Below, one piece after another: positions 1 through 9,377 of a stretch of 35,037 nt of DNA (the stretch's first letter is position 1; every line of letters starts with the position of its first letter). The stretch lies in assembly GCA_964571815.1 (NCBI GenBank), contig CAZNDN010000029.1, forward strand, positions 1 to 35,037, in the 5' to 3' direction. Source of the stretch: CAZNDN01 sp964571815 (GTDB lineage Bacteria > Fibrobacterota > Chitinivibrionia > Chitinivibrionales > WJKA01). Both the position numbers and the translations under genes were made by a program. Below the pieces are notes generated by a model. The model worked only from the letters and a program-made list of their open reading frames with translations. It had not been told where the DNA came from and ran no database searches.

Positions 1-82
1 TATGCCTTATGTCAAAATAGCCGCCTCGGAAGGCCAATTTTGGGACAGACTCTACATAGAACCCTAATTTTGGAGGTTGCCG

Positions 83-1495
83 ATGACATCTCCTTTGATA
101 TCGATTACCATGGGCCTGCTGGGGGTTCTGCTCCTGCTCCAAATCCTCTCTCTTTTCCGCAAACCCACCCTCGACCTCACCTCCCTGAAAACCAATTTCG
201 ACTCAATCGAAAAGACCTACGAGCGCCTGGAATCCACGGTCAACGCGCAATTCGCCGATTTCCGTGGAGATCTATCCCGCGAATTGAAGCAGTCCCGCGA
301 AGAGCTGGCTTCCTCGGTCAAAGCGTTCGGCGAGACCCTCAACTCGCAATTGGACTCGTTCCGCAAGGCAAATACTGAAGGATTCAACAAGCTTCAGGAA
401 ATGGTTGGTACCGCGCTCAAAGACGGCAACGAGACGTTGTACAACAAGATGAACAGGATGTCTGGCGCGCAGCAGGAGCAGTTCAAGAGCTTTGAGGAGA
501 AGCTGACCACATTTCGGGAAAGCAACGAGAAGAAGATCGGCGAGCTGCATAATGCGGTAGAGACCAAGCTCAAGGAGATGCAGACCGGCAATGAAACCAA
601 GCTCGAGGAGATGCGCAAAACGGTTGACGAAAAACTCCAGGGGACGCTGGAGAAGCGCCTTGGCGAGTCGTTCAAGCTCGTTTCGGAGCGTCTGGAGTTG
701 GTTCACAAGGGCCTGGGTGAGATGCAGAGCCTGGCAACCGGGGTGGGTGATCTCAAGAGGGCGCTGACCAATGTGAAAGTGCGCGGCACCTGGGGCGAAG
801 CGCAACTGGGAAGCCTGTTGGAGCAGTACTTCACTCCCGATCAGTATGAGAAAAACGTACCTGTCAAGCGGGGCTCCCAGAACAGGGTCGAGTTTGCCAT
901 ACGGCTGCCGGGGAAAGATACCGACAGCGAGCAGCCCGTATACCTTCCCATCGACTCCAAGTTTCCGCAGGAAGACTACACCTGCCTGCTGCAGGCTCAG
1001 GAGCAGGGGAATCCGGAGTTGGTTGAGCAGTACTCCAAGGCGCTTGAGGCTCGTATCAAGTCCGAAGCCCGCGACATTCGCGACAAGTATATCAACCCGC
1101 CCACCACAACGGATTTCGCGCTTATGTTTCTGCCCACCGAGAGTCTGTATGCCGAGGTTCTGCGCCGTCCCGGAACGGTCGAGTCGATCATGCGTGACTA
1201 CCGGGTAATCGTGGTTGGACCAACTACCTGCTCGGCACTTCTCACCAGCCTGCAGGTCGGTTTCCGCACCCTGGCCGTGGAGAAGAGGTCGGCCGAGATC
1301 TGGAAGCTGCTTGGGGCGGTGAAATCCGAGTTCGGCAAGTTCGGGGTCCTTCTGGACAAAACGCACAAGAAGATGCAGGAAACAAGCAATGTTATAGAGA
1401 CGGCGGCGCGGAAGTCGCGAACGATCGAGCGGAAACTGACCAAGGTACAGGGGTTGCCGGAGGATGAGGCGGTGAAGATGTTGGAGGGGGATTAA
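83..1495 (+). CDS. rmuC: RmuC family protein (DNA recombination protein)
   Basis: RmuC proteins limit inversions at short inverted repeats and carry a PD-(D/E)XK-like nuclease fold behind a long coiled coil. An N-terminal hydrophobic anchor is visible (about residues 8-24, rich in Leu), then about 200 residues of charged heptad-like coiled coil with repeated ETKL and EEM segments. The RmuC core follows, with the family hallmarks GTWGEAQLGSLLEQ, LPIDSKFP, a long stretch ending in MFLPTESLYAEVL, and VVGPTTCSALL. Length (470 residues) is normal for the family. The ATG at 83 is chosen because TGGAGG lies 6 bases upstream; an in-frame TTG at 77 overlaps that site. It is followed by a promoter-like region, so it may be transcribed separately from the downstream defence-type genes. 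Family assignment is secure; any role in defence is inference from position. Confidence 0.95.
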   Translation: MTSPLISITMGLLGVLLLLQILSLFRKPTLDLTSLKTNFDSIEKTYERLESTVNAQFADFRGDLSRELKQSREELASSVKAFGETLNSQLDSFRKANTEGFNKLQEMVGTALKDGNETLYNKMNRMSGAQQEQFKSFEEKLTTFRESNEKKIGELHNAVETKLKEMQTGNETKLEEMRKTVDEKLQGTLEKRLGESFKLVSERLELVHKGLGEMQSLATGVGDLKRALTNVKVRGTWGEAQLGSLLEQYFTPDQYEKNVPVKRGSQNRVEFAIRLPGKDTDSEQPVYLPIDSKFPQEDYTCLLQAQEQGNPELVEQYSKALEARIKSEARDIRDKYINPPTTTDFALMFLPTESLYAEVLRRPGTVESIMRDYRVIVVGPTTCSALLTSLQVGFRTLAVEKRSAEIWKLLGAVKSEFGKFGVLLDKTHKKMQETSNVIETAARKSRTIERKLTKVQGLPEDEAVKMLEGD

Positions 1496-1511
1496 TTGAC
1501 GTTGTGCGGAT

Positions 1512-1541
1512 TTGCCGGCGGGTTCACATGAACACTATAAA
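1512..1541 (+). promoter_or_regulatory. Putative sigma-70 promoter with palindrome in the spacer
   Basis: TTGCCG (1512-1517) and TATAAA (1536-1541) are separated by 18 bases. The spacer contains GTTCACATGAAC (1522-1533), two 5-base inverted arms around a 2-base centre, a plausible operator for a dimeric repressor. It lies after rmuC and before the AlbA_2/helicase genes, so it could drive and control that cassette. Seen directly: the hexamers and the palindrome. Promoter activity is inference. Confidence 0.4.
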
Positions 1542-1573
1542 ATTCATTCTTGCCCTAACCCGGGAGGTATCGT

Positions 1574-1757
1574 ATGTATGATGAAGATGAAGACAGGCAG
1601 GAACCGATCGCTTTGTGCGAGAGTCAGAAAGTAGTAGTACGACATGAATGAGATGTATGAGCAAGCTGATCCAACCGCGAGACGCCCAGAGAGCGGGTTT
1701 CCCTGGGACAATATGCTGTCTCCAAACGATCTGAGCGCGCAGACGGCCAGCACGTAG
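1574..1757 (+). other. Two short overlapping reading frames, leader ORFs or a frameshifted small gene
   Basis: An ATG at 1574 has GGGAGG 6 bases upstream (1562-1567) and opens a 25-codon acidic frame beginning MYDEDED that stops at 1651. A second frame starts at the ATG at 1644, overlaps the first by 8 bases, and runs 37 codons to the TAG at 1755-1757, 20 bases before the AlbA_2 start. The arrangement fits either a coupled leader or one small gene of about 60 residues broken by a frameshift. I recognise neither peptide. The rest of the 282-base interval between rmuC and the AlbA_2 gene is covered by the promoter-like element upstream. Confidence 0.25.
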
Positions 1758-1777
1758 TAGATTTGTATAGCGAACCT

Positions 1778-3268
1778 ATGCCAACCAAACCACAAACCTA
1801 CACAACCCGTCGCCTCGAATCGCTCCTCACCGACCTCGAATCCGACCTGGCCGAGCGAAAGGCGTCCTGGCGGGGTGATGCGCCGGACAAGGGGCGTCAG
1901 GCGGTATGCGCGTTTGCCAATGATCTTCCCGGGCACGGCAAGCCGGGTGTTCTGTTTGTTGGTGTCACCGATGACGGCCGCCCCGGTGGTCTTCCTATTA
2001 CCGACAGGCTGCTACAGACGCTTTCGGATATCAAGACCGACGGGAACATTCTACCGCCTCCGTCGATCTCGGTTCAGAAACGGCGGCTCAAGGGCAAAGA
2101 TGTGGCGGTGGTTCTGGTGGAACCGGCCGATACGCCACCGGTCAGATATCGAGGTCGTATATGGGTTCGTGTAGGACCGCGGCGGGCGGTTGCCACAGCT
2201 CAGGATGAGAGGATTCTCAATGAGAAACGGCGGCACAACGATACCGGCTTCGAAACACGGCCGATTGCCGGTGCGGATTCAGGCGAGTTAAACCGTCTTC
2301 TATTCCTCGAACGGTTCTTGCCCAATGCGTTTGATATCCAAGTGATTGCCAATGACGGCAGAACCTACGAAGAACAACTTGCTGCGTGCAGTATGGTGCA
2401 ATCGGCTGAGAATCCCGTCCCTACGGCCCTCGGACTTATCGTAATCGGCAAGCGTCCGCGCCATTTTATTGCTGGAGCATTCGTGCAATTTCTGCGTTTC
2501 GAGGGGATCCGAATGTCCGATCCCATTGTAGACGAAGAACGTATTGAGGGAGACCTGGATCAGGTCGTTCGCCGTGTTGACGAGAAGCTTGTTGCACACA
2601 ATCGGGTGAGTGTTGATATTGTTTCACAGCGACTTGAACAACGTCGGTATCTATACCCCTTGCCTGCGTTGCAGCAATTGGTTCGCAATGCAATCATGCA
2701 CCGTACCTACGAACATACCAACGCCCCGGTTCATGTGTACTGGTTCAACGATCGCATTGAGATACGCAGCCCGGGCGGACCCTACGGTGCTGTGACCGCC
2801 GCAAACTTCGGCATGCCCGGAATAGTTGACTATCGAAACCCGCGCATCGCTGATGCCATGAAGGTTCTGGGTCATGTCCAGCGCTTCGGTGTAGGTATAC
2901 AAACCGCCCAGGAGGCGATGAGAAACAACGGGAATCCTCCAGTTCGGTTCGAGGTAAATCAATCATTCGTTGTATGCCTCGCCCTCCCTGCACCACCGGC
3001 AGCATCCCCGGCCCACGCCCCCGAGGGCGCCAAGTCGGCACTAAGTAGGCACCAAGTCGAAGTTCTGCGTAACTGTAGAAAAAGTAATGAATTAACCAAG
3101 CTGATGGCCGTTGTCGGCAGGGCGGACCGCACCAAGTTCAGGAACCAAGTCCTCAACCCGCTGATTCGTGCCGGACTTGTCGAAATGACCATACCTGATA
3201 AGCCGACAAGCAGCAAACAGAGGTACAAGATAACCGAAAAGGTACAGAAAAGGCTCGAAGATGGTTGA
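1778..3268 (+). CDS. AlbA_2 / GHKL-like / winged-helix protein (Schlafen AlbA_2 family)
   Basis: Often annotated as putative DNA-binding protein, transcriptional regulator or RecG-like ATP-binding protein. Visible domains (496 residues): an N-terminal AlbA_2-type domain (about 25-130) with ERKASWRG, the core VLFVGVTDDG and the strand RIWVRVGPR. A C-terminal HATPase_c_4-like segment follows (about 290-400), with the N-box-like LVRNAIMHRTYE, then NDRIEIRSPGGP and a glycine motif RFGVGIQ. The protein ends in a winged helix (about 418-494) of the type RTKFRNQVLNPLIRAGLVEMTIPDKP. The ATG at 1778 is preferred to an upstream TTG at 1763, although no good Shine-Dalgarno is visible, so translation may be coupled to the short frames upstream. 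Only 48 bases separate it from the giant helicase gene, so the two are probably co-transcribed. AlbA_2 proteins are frequent in defence islands; a regulatory or sensor role is inference. Confidence 0.85.
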   Translation: MPTKPQTYTTRRLESLLTDLESDLAERKASWRGDAPDKGRQAVCAFANDLPGHGKPGVLFVGVTDDGRPGGLPITDRLLQTLSDIKTDGNILPPPSISVQKRRLKGKDVAVVLVEPADTPPVRYRGRIWVRVGPRRAVATAQDERILNEKRRHNDTGFETRPIAGADSGELNRLLFLERFLPNAFDIQVIANDGRTYEEQLAACSMVQSAENPVPTALGLIVIGKRPRHFIAGAFVQFLRFEGIRMSDPIVDEERIEGDLDQVVRRVDEKLVAHNRVSVDIVSQRLEQRRYLYPLPALQQLVRNAIMHRTYEHTNAPVHVYWFNDRIEIRSPGGPYGAVTAANFGMPGIVDYRNPRIADAMKVLGHVQRFGVGIQTAQEAMRNNGNPPVRFEVNQSFVVCLALPAPPAASPAHAPEGAKSALSRHQVEVLRNCRKSNELTKLMAVVGRADRTKFRNQVLNPLIRAGLVEMTIPDKPTSSKQRYKITEKVQKRLEDG

Positions 3269-3316
3269 GTAGCGCCATTTGACCCCGATGTCCATCGGAA
3301 CGCGAGTAGAAAAGCC

Positions 3317-6300
3317 ATGGCAATCAACCCTGTCTCCTACACCGAAAAGGTAATCGGCAGCTTCCTGCGCTACCAGCTTACGCGCTATCCGTTTGCCGAT
3401 GAAGATCTCTATGATCAGATGAAAACGTTGCTCTCGCTTGAGACAACGCGCAACTCACCTCTGTTCAAAGGGCCGTTTATCAGTCTTTCCAAGGCCTTTC
3501 GTCAGGGGGCGGCGGTGCGGGACCTTGTCTCCGAGGGACTGCTGCATCGCCACCTGCGGAATCTTGTGGAGTACCCGGTCCTCTACGGCCATCAGGAAGA
3601 GGCGATCCGCGCCATTGGACAGGGCAAGGCGACACTCATCTCCACCGGCACGGGCTCGGGAAAGACGGAATGCTTTCTCTACCCCATTGTCAGCCGGTGT
3701 CTTGAACTGCGTGATGACGGTTCGAGGCCGGGTATCTCGGCGGTGATCGTCTATCCCATGAATGCTCTTGCCGAAGATCAACTCGGCCGCCTGCGCGAGT
3801 TCCTCGCGGGCACGGGAGTCACTTTCGGCATGTATGTGGGCAAGACTCCCGAAACCGATGCCGATATCAGCGGCCAGGTGCTTCCCGCCGGCGCCACCCG
3901 CTCCGACTACGTCAAGGCGGTGAACAAGGCCGAAAACGAAAACCGCGACACTGCCGTACATCCTCCCGAGGAGATCTGTTCCCGCAACGCCATGCGCACG
4001 AACCCGCCGCGTGTGCTCATAACCAATGTCAAGCAACTGGAGCTGCTTCTCACCAGAGGAAAGGACATCGATCTCTTTGCCAACGCCCGCCTGGACTACC
4101 TGGTATTCGATGAAGCCCACACGTATGCCGGTGCGGGAGGCGCCGAAACCGCCTGCCTGATTCGACGCCTGCGCCTTTTTTGCGGCAAGGATGCTTCCGC
4201 GACTCGTTGCGTGGCCACCTCGGCCACTATCGCCGATCCTTCAGGCGGCGCCGAAGCCGGCGCGCAGTTCGCCTCCCGGTTCTTCGGGGTCGACCCCGAC
4301 GCGGTTGCCGTGGTGGGCGAGCAGTACGAGAGCGATGCCTGGAGCGATGAACTTGTCGATGACACCCGGTTTGGAGATACTGCAGGCGATTTGCTGGAGC
4401 GGATTATCCGCGCGGTCGATGCGGGCCCGGAATCGGGCCGGCTCGTGGCGGAGGTGCACAAAGAGATCTTCGGGGGCCCCCTCAGCCACGCCGAGTGGGA
4501 AGGTGCGCTCCACCAGCGACTCTCCGCAAGCCGGACGCTCAAGACGATTGCCGAGAGTCTTGCAGCTCCCACGGCGCTTCATGATCTCAGCCGGATTGTC
4601 GGAGAGAAACTGGGGTATGAGGTGCGGGAGGAAGAGATCCTGGGCCGTCTTGCCCTGGGTGTAAGCGCCCGGAAGGACAACAGACCGCTGGTGCGTCCTG
4701 TCATGCATGTGTTTGTGAGGGGATTGGGCGGTGCGGTGGTGACGTTCCCCGAGAATTCTCCGCGGCCAAAGCTCTTTCTTTCCGCGGAGAGCTGCGCCGA
4801 GGAAGCGCAGCAGACGGATGTGACACTGGCGGTGTTGCCGGTCATGAACTGCACCCGGTGCGGGCAGCACTACTTCGTTCAATTCCTCGAAGATTTCGAG
4901 TTTACCGCAAAGCAACCCGGAGGCGGGCAGGCTCTTGACGGGCGAGAGGCCGGGCGGTTCTGGAATGCGCTGGATGAGTCCCGGGACGGAAAGCGCGTGG
5001 TGCTGCTGGACCGACTCGTGGGTGAAGACGAAGCGACACGCCACGACCGTCTCAGTCCACTTCACTTTTGCCGATGGTGTGGTGCGATGCACAGCGCTGT
5101 GCAGGAAACGTGCGCGGGATGCGGCAGACGTGGGCCGCTGGTTACGTTGTACGCAGTGCGACCCGGGGCCGAGCAACCGGGAAAGCTCTCCGCGTGCATA
5201 TCGTGCGGGGCCCACGGGCGGCGGCTCGGGACCGGATTCAGGGAGCCTGCCCGGCCCGTCAAAGCAACACCGGTTGCCGATATCCATGTGCTTGCCCAGG
5301 ACATGGTACACCATGCAGACCGTCGTCGCCTCCTGCTCTTCTGCGACAACCGTCAGGATGCTGCGTTTCAGGCCGGATGGATGCGCGACCATGCCCGCAA
5401 GTTTCGTCTGCGATCGATCATGGCCGAATTCATTCACAAAGGCAGTGTCTCAATCGGTGATCTCACCGCAAAAATCGATGAGTTTCTGGACAAAGACGAC
5501 ACGCTCTCCCGCGCGCTCATTCCCGAAGTATGGAATGTGCATCCGCGGGAGCAGGCCGGCACCAAACATCAGGACGAACGACGGCGCTTTCTGAGGCTGC
5601 AAGTGCTCCAGGAGCTGACCTCCTCGCCGCGCTTCACTCTTGGTCTGGAGCCGTGGGGACGGATGATTGTCGAGTATCTGGGAATCGATTCCCGCCAACC
5701 TTTTGTCGTACGCGAGGCGGGGAACCTTGGTCTGGCCCCCGATGAGCTTGCATCGGGCATGTGTGCGCTGCTTGACCAGTTGCGGCGCGGCTACCACCTT
5801 ATCCGCGATTCACAAGGGCATGCCTACAGCCGGTTCTGGCGCGATGGCGACTATGAGATTCAACGAGGCTATCTGCAGAAGCTGCAAGGCGTACCCGTGG
5901 GCGTCAAACTCCGGAAAGCCCCCGGTGACTCAGATGCGCGCGTCAAGGCATTTCTCACCGCGGGCGGTCACCGCAATATGGTCAAGGAGACGGTTGCCAG
6001 GTGGGGCGTGCCCGACACTGAGATCGAACCGTTTGTCCGTCGGCTCTGGCAGTTTCTCACCGACGAAGCGCAACTGCTTGTCCCGGTAACGCTCCGTCGC
6101 GCTTCAGGCGGCGCCGCGGCAAATTGCAGCGGGGTCTACCAGATAGCCGACGATCGCATGCGACTTGCGCCCAACAAAGGCTACTATCGTTGCAAGACCT
6201 GCCATCGGGCGCAGGTAAGGCGAAATCCGGGCGACCGGTGCACGGGTTGGAGATGCCGCGGGACCCTGGAATTTGTGCGCGAGAATCCCGACAGCTATGA

Positions 6301-9268
6301 CCTCAATCTCCTTGACAGCTCCTATGAGATGCTGCGCCCGCGAGAGCATTCAGCGCAGGTGCCCCACGCCGAGCGCGAGAAACTGGAGAACATTTTCAAG
6401 AGCGCATCGCAGGCTGTAAACACACTGGTGTGCACCCCCACACTGGAGATGGGTGTGAATATCGGCACTCTGGACACGGTGCTGTTGCGCAACGTCCCGC
6501 CGCATCCGGCCAATTACTGGCAGCGGGTGGGCCGGGCCGGACGCGAGCATCGGATTGCCGTCAACATTACCTATGCCAGACCGATGAGCCACGACCAGCT
6601 CTATTTTGCCGACCCGTTGAAAATGCTCGGCGGACGGGTGAAGCCTCCGAGTTTCAATCTGAGCAACGAGCTTATGGTTCGCAAACATGTCCACGCGGCC
6701 ATACTGACGTGGTTCAATGGGCTCGTACGCGGTGAGCATCCCGGCGTGTCGCAAGACCGTGATCTGGTGGCCGATACAATCCGGACATGCTTCCCAACCA
6801 GCGTGCGCGACTATCTCTTCGACTCCGCGGGAAACGTACGGCGCCGGGCGTTTGATCTTACGGCGCTTGCTCGCGTGATTGCGGAGTCCCGTTCCCGACT
6901 GGTGTGGCATATCAACACGTTGTTTGCCCGGGGGTGGCCGGATGGCGACCGGGCGGTTGTTTCCGCGGAACGCATCGTAACGTACATCGACGAGATGGTC
7001 GAGCGGTTGGATCAGGTGATCGGGCGGTTGCGACGACGACTGGCGTGGGCGCACGACCAGACCAGGAGGCTTTCGGCCATTCGCGCACGCGCGGGGACCC
7101 TTGAGGCCGACGATGAGGCTCTGTTTTCGCGCTGCTACGATATCATACGGCGCCTCAAGGGTCAGGTCCGGCGAACACGAAGTGAGGGCGAGGGGGTTGA
7201 CGATAACAACACCTTTGCCGTGCTTGCCGCCGAAGGGTTTCTTCCGGGCTACGGACTCGAAACGGGATCAATACGCGGCAACGCGCGCCTGCCGCGCTAC
7301 GAAGTGGGATTGCATGAGTTCGTGCTTCGGCGGCCCAAAGCGGTGGCGCTTCGCGAATTCTCCCCGGGAAATCTGCTCTATGCCAACGCGCACAGGTTCA
7401 CGCCGCGCTATTTCCGGTTCGAGGCCACGCGCCCGATCATGTTTCAGGTTGACCCCGCCCGGGAGGCGGTTGTGGAGTCTGGCGCCGAGGGGGAGAGACC
7501 CGCCGGCACGGCCGGGTTGGGTAGTACCATTATGACGGCGGTTCCTGTCTGCGATGTGGACCTGCAGCGTATATCGCATATCAACGATGATGAAGAGTTC
7601 CGGTTTCGTCTGGGGGTTGGAGTGTTCGGCCACGAACTGGGCCGCCACGGCGCGGGGACCGGCTACGACTGGGGCGGGTGCGCCTTGCAGTTCCGCACCA
7701 ACGTGTATATGCGCCAGGTAAACGTGGCGCCGTCGAGAAAGTTGAGATCGTCGCCCGTTGAGATTGGATATCCCATGTGCCTTGTCTGCGGCGCTACGAG
7801 GTCCCCCCTGTCATCCCGTCGCGAAATCGACAATTTCATGGACCACCACACCGAGACCTGCGGCGTGGCGCCCGACTGGCGCGGGTTCTATGCCGACATC
7901 GTGGCGGATGCGCTTACGTTGCCGGAATGTGAAGATCGCGAAGAGGCGTATTCCGTGCTCGAAGCCATTCGTATGGGCGCCGCCGAGTTGCTGGACATGG
8001 AGATCAACGACCTCTCGATTCTGGTGATCGGGAAGCCGGGGCGGGATGATGTCGACGGCGTGCTGTACGACCCGATGCCCGGGGGTTCGGGCTTGCTTGA
8101 GCAGATTGTTGAGCGGTTTGGGCAGGTTCATGAGGCTGCTATGGAGCTGCTGGAGGGGTGTCCCTCCCGGTGCGAACGCGCCTGTGTGGATTGCCTGTAC
8201 ACCTATGAGAATTCGTTCTACCACAAGCACCTGGACCGCAAGAGAGCGCTTGAGATACTCTCGCAGCGTGGCGTCTCGTTGAGTAAAACACACGACATTC
8301 CTCCCCGGCTTCCACGTTCGGCGCCAACGCATGAGGAGATGCCGGTTAACGTGGCGGAAAGCGCCCTGCGGGAGATGCTCAGCAGAGCCGGGTTCGAAGA
8401 GCCCACATGGCACCATCGGATTCCCATTGGTCCGCCGTATCATTTCACGGAGCCCGACTGCTTCTACCGCGGGGATGACGATGATGATCGGGGAGTGTGC
8501 ATCTACCTCGATGGGCTCAGCAACCATCTGCACGGTAATCCTGAAACCGCGCAGAAGGACCGCGATATCAGAACAATGCTGCGAAATGAGGGTTATGAAG
8601 TACTTGAGATAGCCTGGACGCATCTCAAAGACAGAGTCGTCATGAGACGTCACTTTTTCAAGCTCGGCAAGTTGCTTATTGGTAAAAACGAAGCCCGACG
8701 GGTGCGTGATGACGACAGTTGGTATGTGGCGCCCGGAACGACGAAGCAGGATCGCGGCGCTGAAGCCGATGAGGAGAAGGTGTTGCCGTTCCGGTCTGTG
8801 CCCGAGGACAGCGTTCGCCCATTTGACAACTGCGTGCCCCTGATGACCCTGAAGGCCGCCGCGGGCGGCTTTGGCGAGTCGTTTGATCAGGAGGCGGCCG
8901 ACTGGGTTGTTCCTGCAACAAAGAAACGCCTTCAACACGGCATGTTTGTGGCGCAGGTGGTTGGAAAATCCATGGAGCCGCGTATTCCCGACGGCGCTTA
9001 CTGCCTCTTCCAGACTCCCGTGATCGGCAGTCGTACGGGCAGGATTCTCCTAATGCAGCATCGCGATATCCACGATCAGGAGACCGGCGGCAGCTTCACC
9101 GTGAAGAAGTTCGACAGCTCGCAGGTGACCGGGAAACACAGTGATCGTGAAGGGTCGATCTACCTTCGTGCGTTGAACCCGGAGTATGAACCCATTGTAG
9201 TCCGGTCGGGTGAGGAAGTTGAGGTTGTGGCCGAGATGGTGGAAGTGTTGGGGGTGACAGGACAATGA
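3317..9268 (+). CDS. DruE-like giant SF2 helicase with DUF1998-type C-terminus, nuclease-like segment and S24 peptidase domain
   Basis: This 1983-residue protein carries a DEAD/DEAH helicase: a YGHQEEAI Q-motif region, Walker A STGTGSGKT (109-117), DEAH in FDEAHTY (264-270), SAT at 302-304, and motifs V/VI with TLEMGVNIG and QRVGRAGR (from 1069). Cysteine clusters lie between and after the helicase halves (CTRCGQHY, CRWCG, CAGCG, CISCG, CKTCH). An MZB/DUF1998-like end has four Cys (CPSRCERACVDCL) followed by YENSFYHKHLDR near 1615-1640. Around 1710-1760 a Vsr/DUF559-like segment shows EPDCFY, IYLDG and KDRDIRTMLRNEGYEVLEI. The last 145 residues are a LexA/UmuD-type S24 domain with a likely cleavage site A1849-G1850 (in KAAAGGF), nucleophile S1885 in GKSMEP and general base K1930 in TVKKF. 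Size and helicase-DUF1998 layout match DruE of Druantia-type anti-phage systems, but none of the known accessory Dru proteins is recognisable here. Helicase and S24 calls are firm; the nuclease-like call is moderate and the defence role is inferred. Confidence 0.88.
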   Translation: MAINPVSYTEKVIGSFLRYQLTRYPFADEDLYDQMKTLLSLETTRNSPLFKGPFISLSKAFRQGAAVRDLVSEGLLHRHLRNLVEYPVLYGHQEEAIRAIGQGKATLISTGTGSGKTECFLYPIVSRCLELRDDGSRPGISAVIVYPMNALAEDQLGRLREFLAGTGVTFGMYVGKTPETDADISGQVLPAGATRSDYVKAVNKAENENRDTAVHPPEEICSRNAMRTNPPRVLITNVKQLELLLTRGKDIDLFANARLDYLVFDEAHTYAGAGGAETACLIRRLRLFCGKDASATRCVATSATIADPSGGAEAGAQFASRFFGVDPDAVAVVGEQYESDAWSDELVDDTRFGDTAGDLLERIIRAVDAGPESGRLVAEVHKEIFGGPLSHAEWEGALHQRLSASRTLKTIAESLAAPTALHDLSRIVGEKLGYEVREEEILGRLALGVSARKDNRPLVRPVMHVFVRGLGGAVVTFPENSPRPKLFLSAESCAEEAQQTDVTLAVLPVMNCTRCGQHYFVQFLEDFEFTAKQPGGGQALDGREAGRFWNALDESRDGKRVVLLDRLVGEDEATRHDRLSPLHFCRWCGAMHSAVQETCAGCGRRGPLVTLYAVRPGAEQPGKLSACISCGAHGRRLGTGFREPARPVKATPVADIHVLAQDMVHHADRRRLLLFCDNRQDAAFQAGWMRDHARKFRLRSIMAEFIHKGSVSIGDLTAKIDEFLDKDDTLSRALIPEVWNVHPREQAGTKHQDERRRFLRLQVLQELTSSPRFTLGLEPWGRMIVEYLGIDSRQPFVVREAGNLGLAPDELASGMCALLDQLRRGYHLIRDSQGHAYSRFWRDGDYEIQRGYLQKLQGVPVGVKLRKAPGDSDARVKAFLTAGGHRNMVKETVARWGVPDTEIEPFVRRLWQFLTDEAQLLVPVTLRRASGGAAANCSGVYQIADDRMRLAPNKGYYRCKTCHRAQVRRNPGDRCTGWRCRGTLEFVRENPDSYDLNLLDSSYEMLRPREHSAQVPHAEREKLENIFKSASQAVNTLVCTPTLEMGVNIGTLDTVLLRNVPPHPANYWQRVGRAGREHRIAVNITYARPMSHDQLYFADPLKMLGGRVKPPSFNLSNELMVRKHVHAAILTWFNGLVRGEHPGVSQDRDLVADTIRTCFPTSVRDYLFDSAGNVRRRAFDLTALARVIAESRSRLVWHINTLFARGWPDGDRAVVSAERIVTYIDEMVERLDQVIGRLRRRLAWAHDQTRRLSAIRARAGTLEADDEALFSRCYDIIRRLKGQVRRTRSEGEGVDDNNTFAVLAAEGFLPGYGLETGSIRGNARLPRYEVGLHEFVLRRPKAVALREFSPGNLLYANAHRFTPRYFRFEATRPIMFQVDPAREAVVESGAEGERPAGTAGLGSTIMTAVPVCDVDLQRISHINDDEEFRFRLGVGVFGHELGRHGAGTGYDWGGCALQFRTNVYMRQVNVAPSRKLRSSPVEIGYPMCLVCGATRSPLSSRREIDNFMDHHTETCGVAPDWRGFYADIVADALTLPECEDREEAYSVLEAIRMGAAELLDMEINDLSILVIGKPGRDDVDGVLYDPMPGGSGLLEQIVERFGQVHEAAMELLEGCPSRCERACVDCLYTYENSFYHKHLDRKRALEILSQRGVSLSKTHDIPPRLPRSAPTHEEMPVNVAESALREMLSRAGFEEPTWHHRIPIGPPYHFTEPDCFYRGDDDDDRGVCIYLDGLSNHLHGNPETAQKDRDIRTMLRNEGYEVLEIAWTHLKDRVVMRRHFFKLGKLLIGKNEARRVRDDDSWYVAPGTTKQDRGAEADEEKVLPFRSVPEDSVRPFDNCVPLMTLKAAAGGFGESFDQEAADWVVPATKKRLQHGMFVAQVVGKSMEPRIPDGAYCLFQTPVIGSRTGRILLMQHRDIHDQETGGSFTVKKFDSSQVTGKHSDREGSIYLRALNPEYEPIVVRSGEEVEVVAEMVEVLGVTGQ

Positions 9269-9377
9269 GAAGGGCAATTGGGCCAATAGGGAATTCTGTG
9301 GTATGCGATACAACAACGACCCCTTGGAGGGTGTCTCAAGAAACAGAGCGTTCCCGCAAACAGGAAAGGAACTACAC

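Noticed and set aside
272..1366. Long minus-strand open frame opposite rmuC
   Set aside because: It is the antisense shadow of a clear RmuC gene; composition is Leu/Arg-rich without domain motifs.
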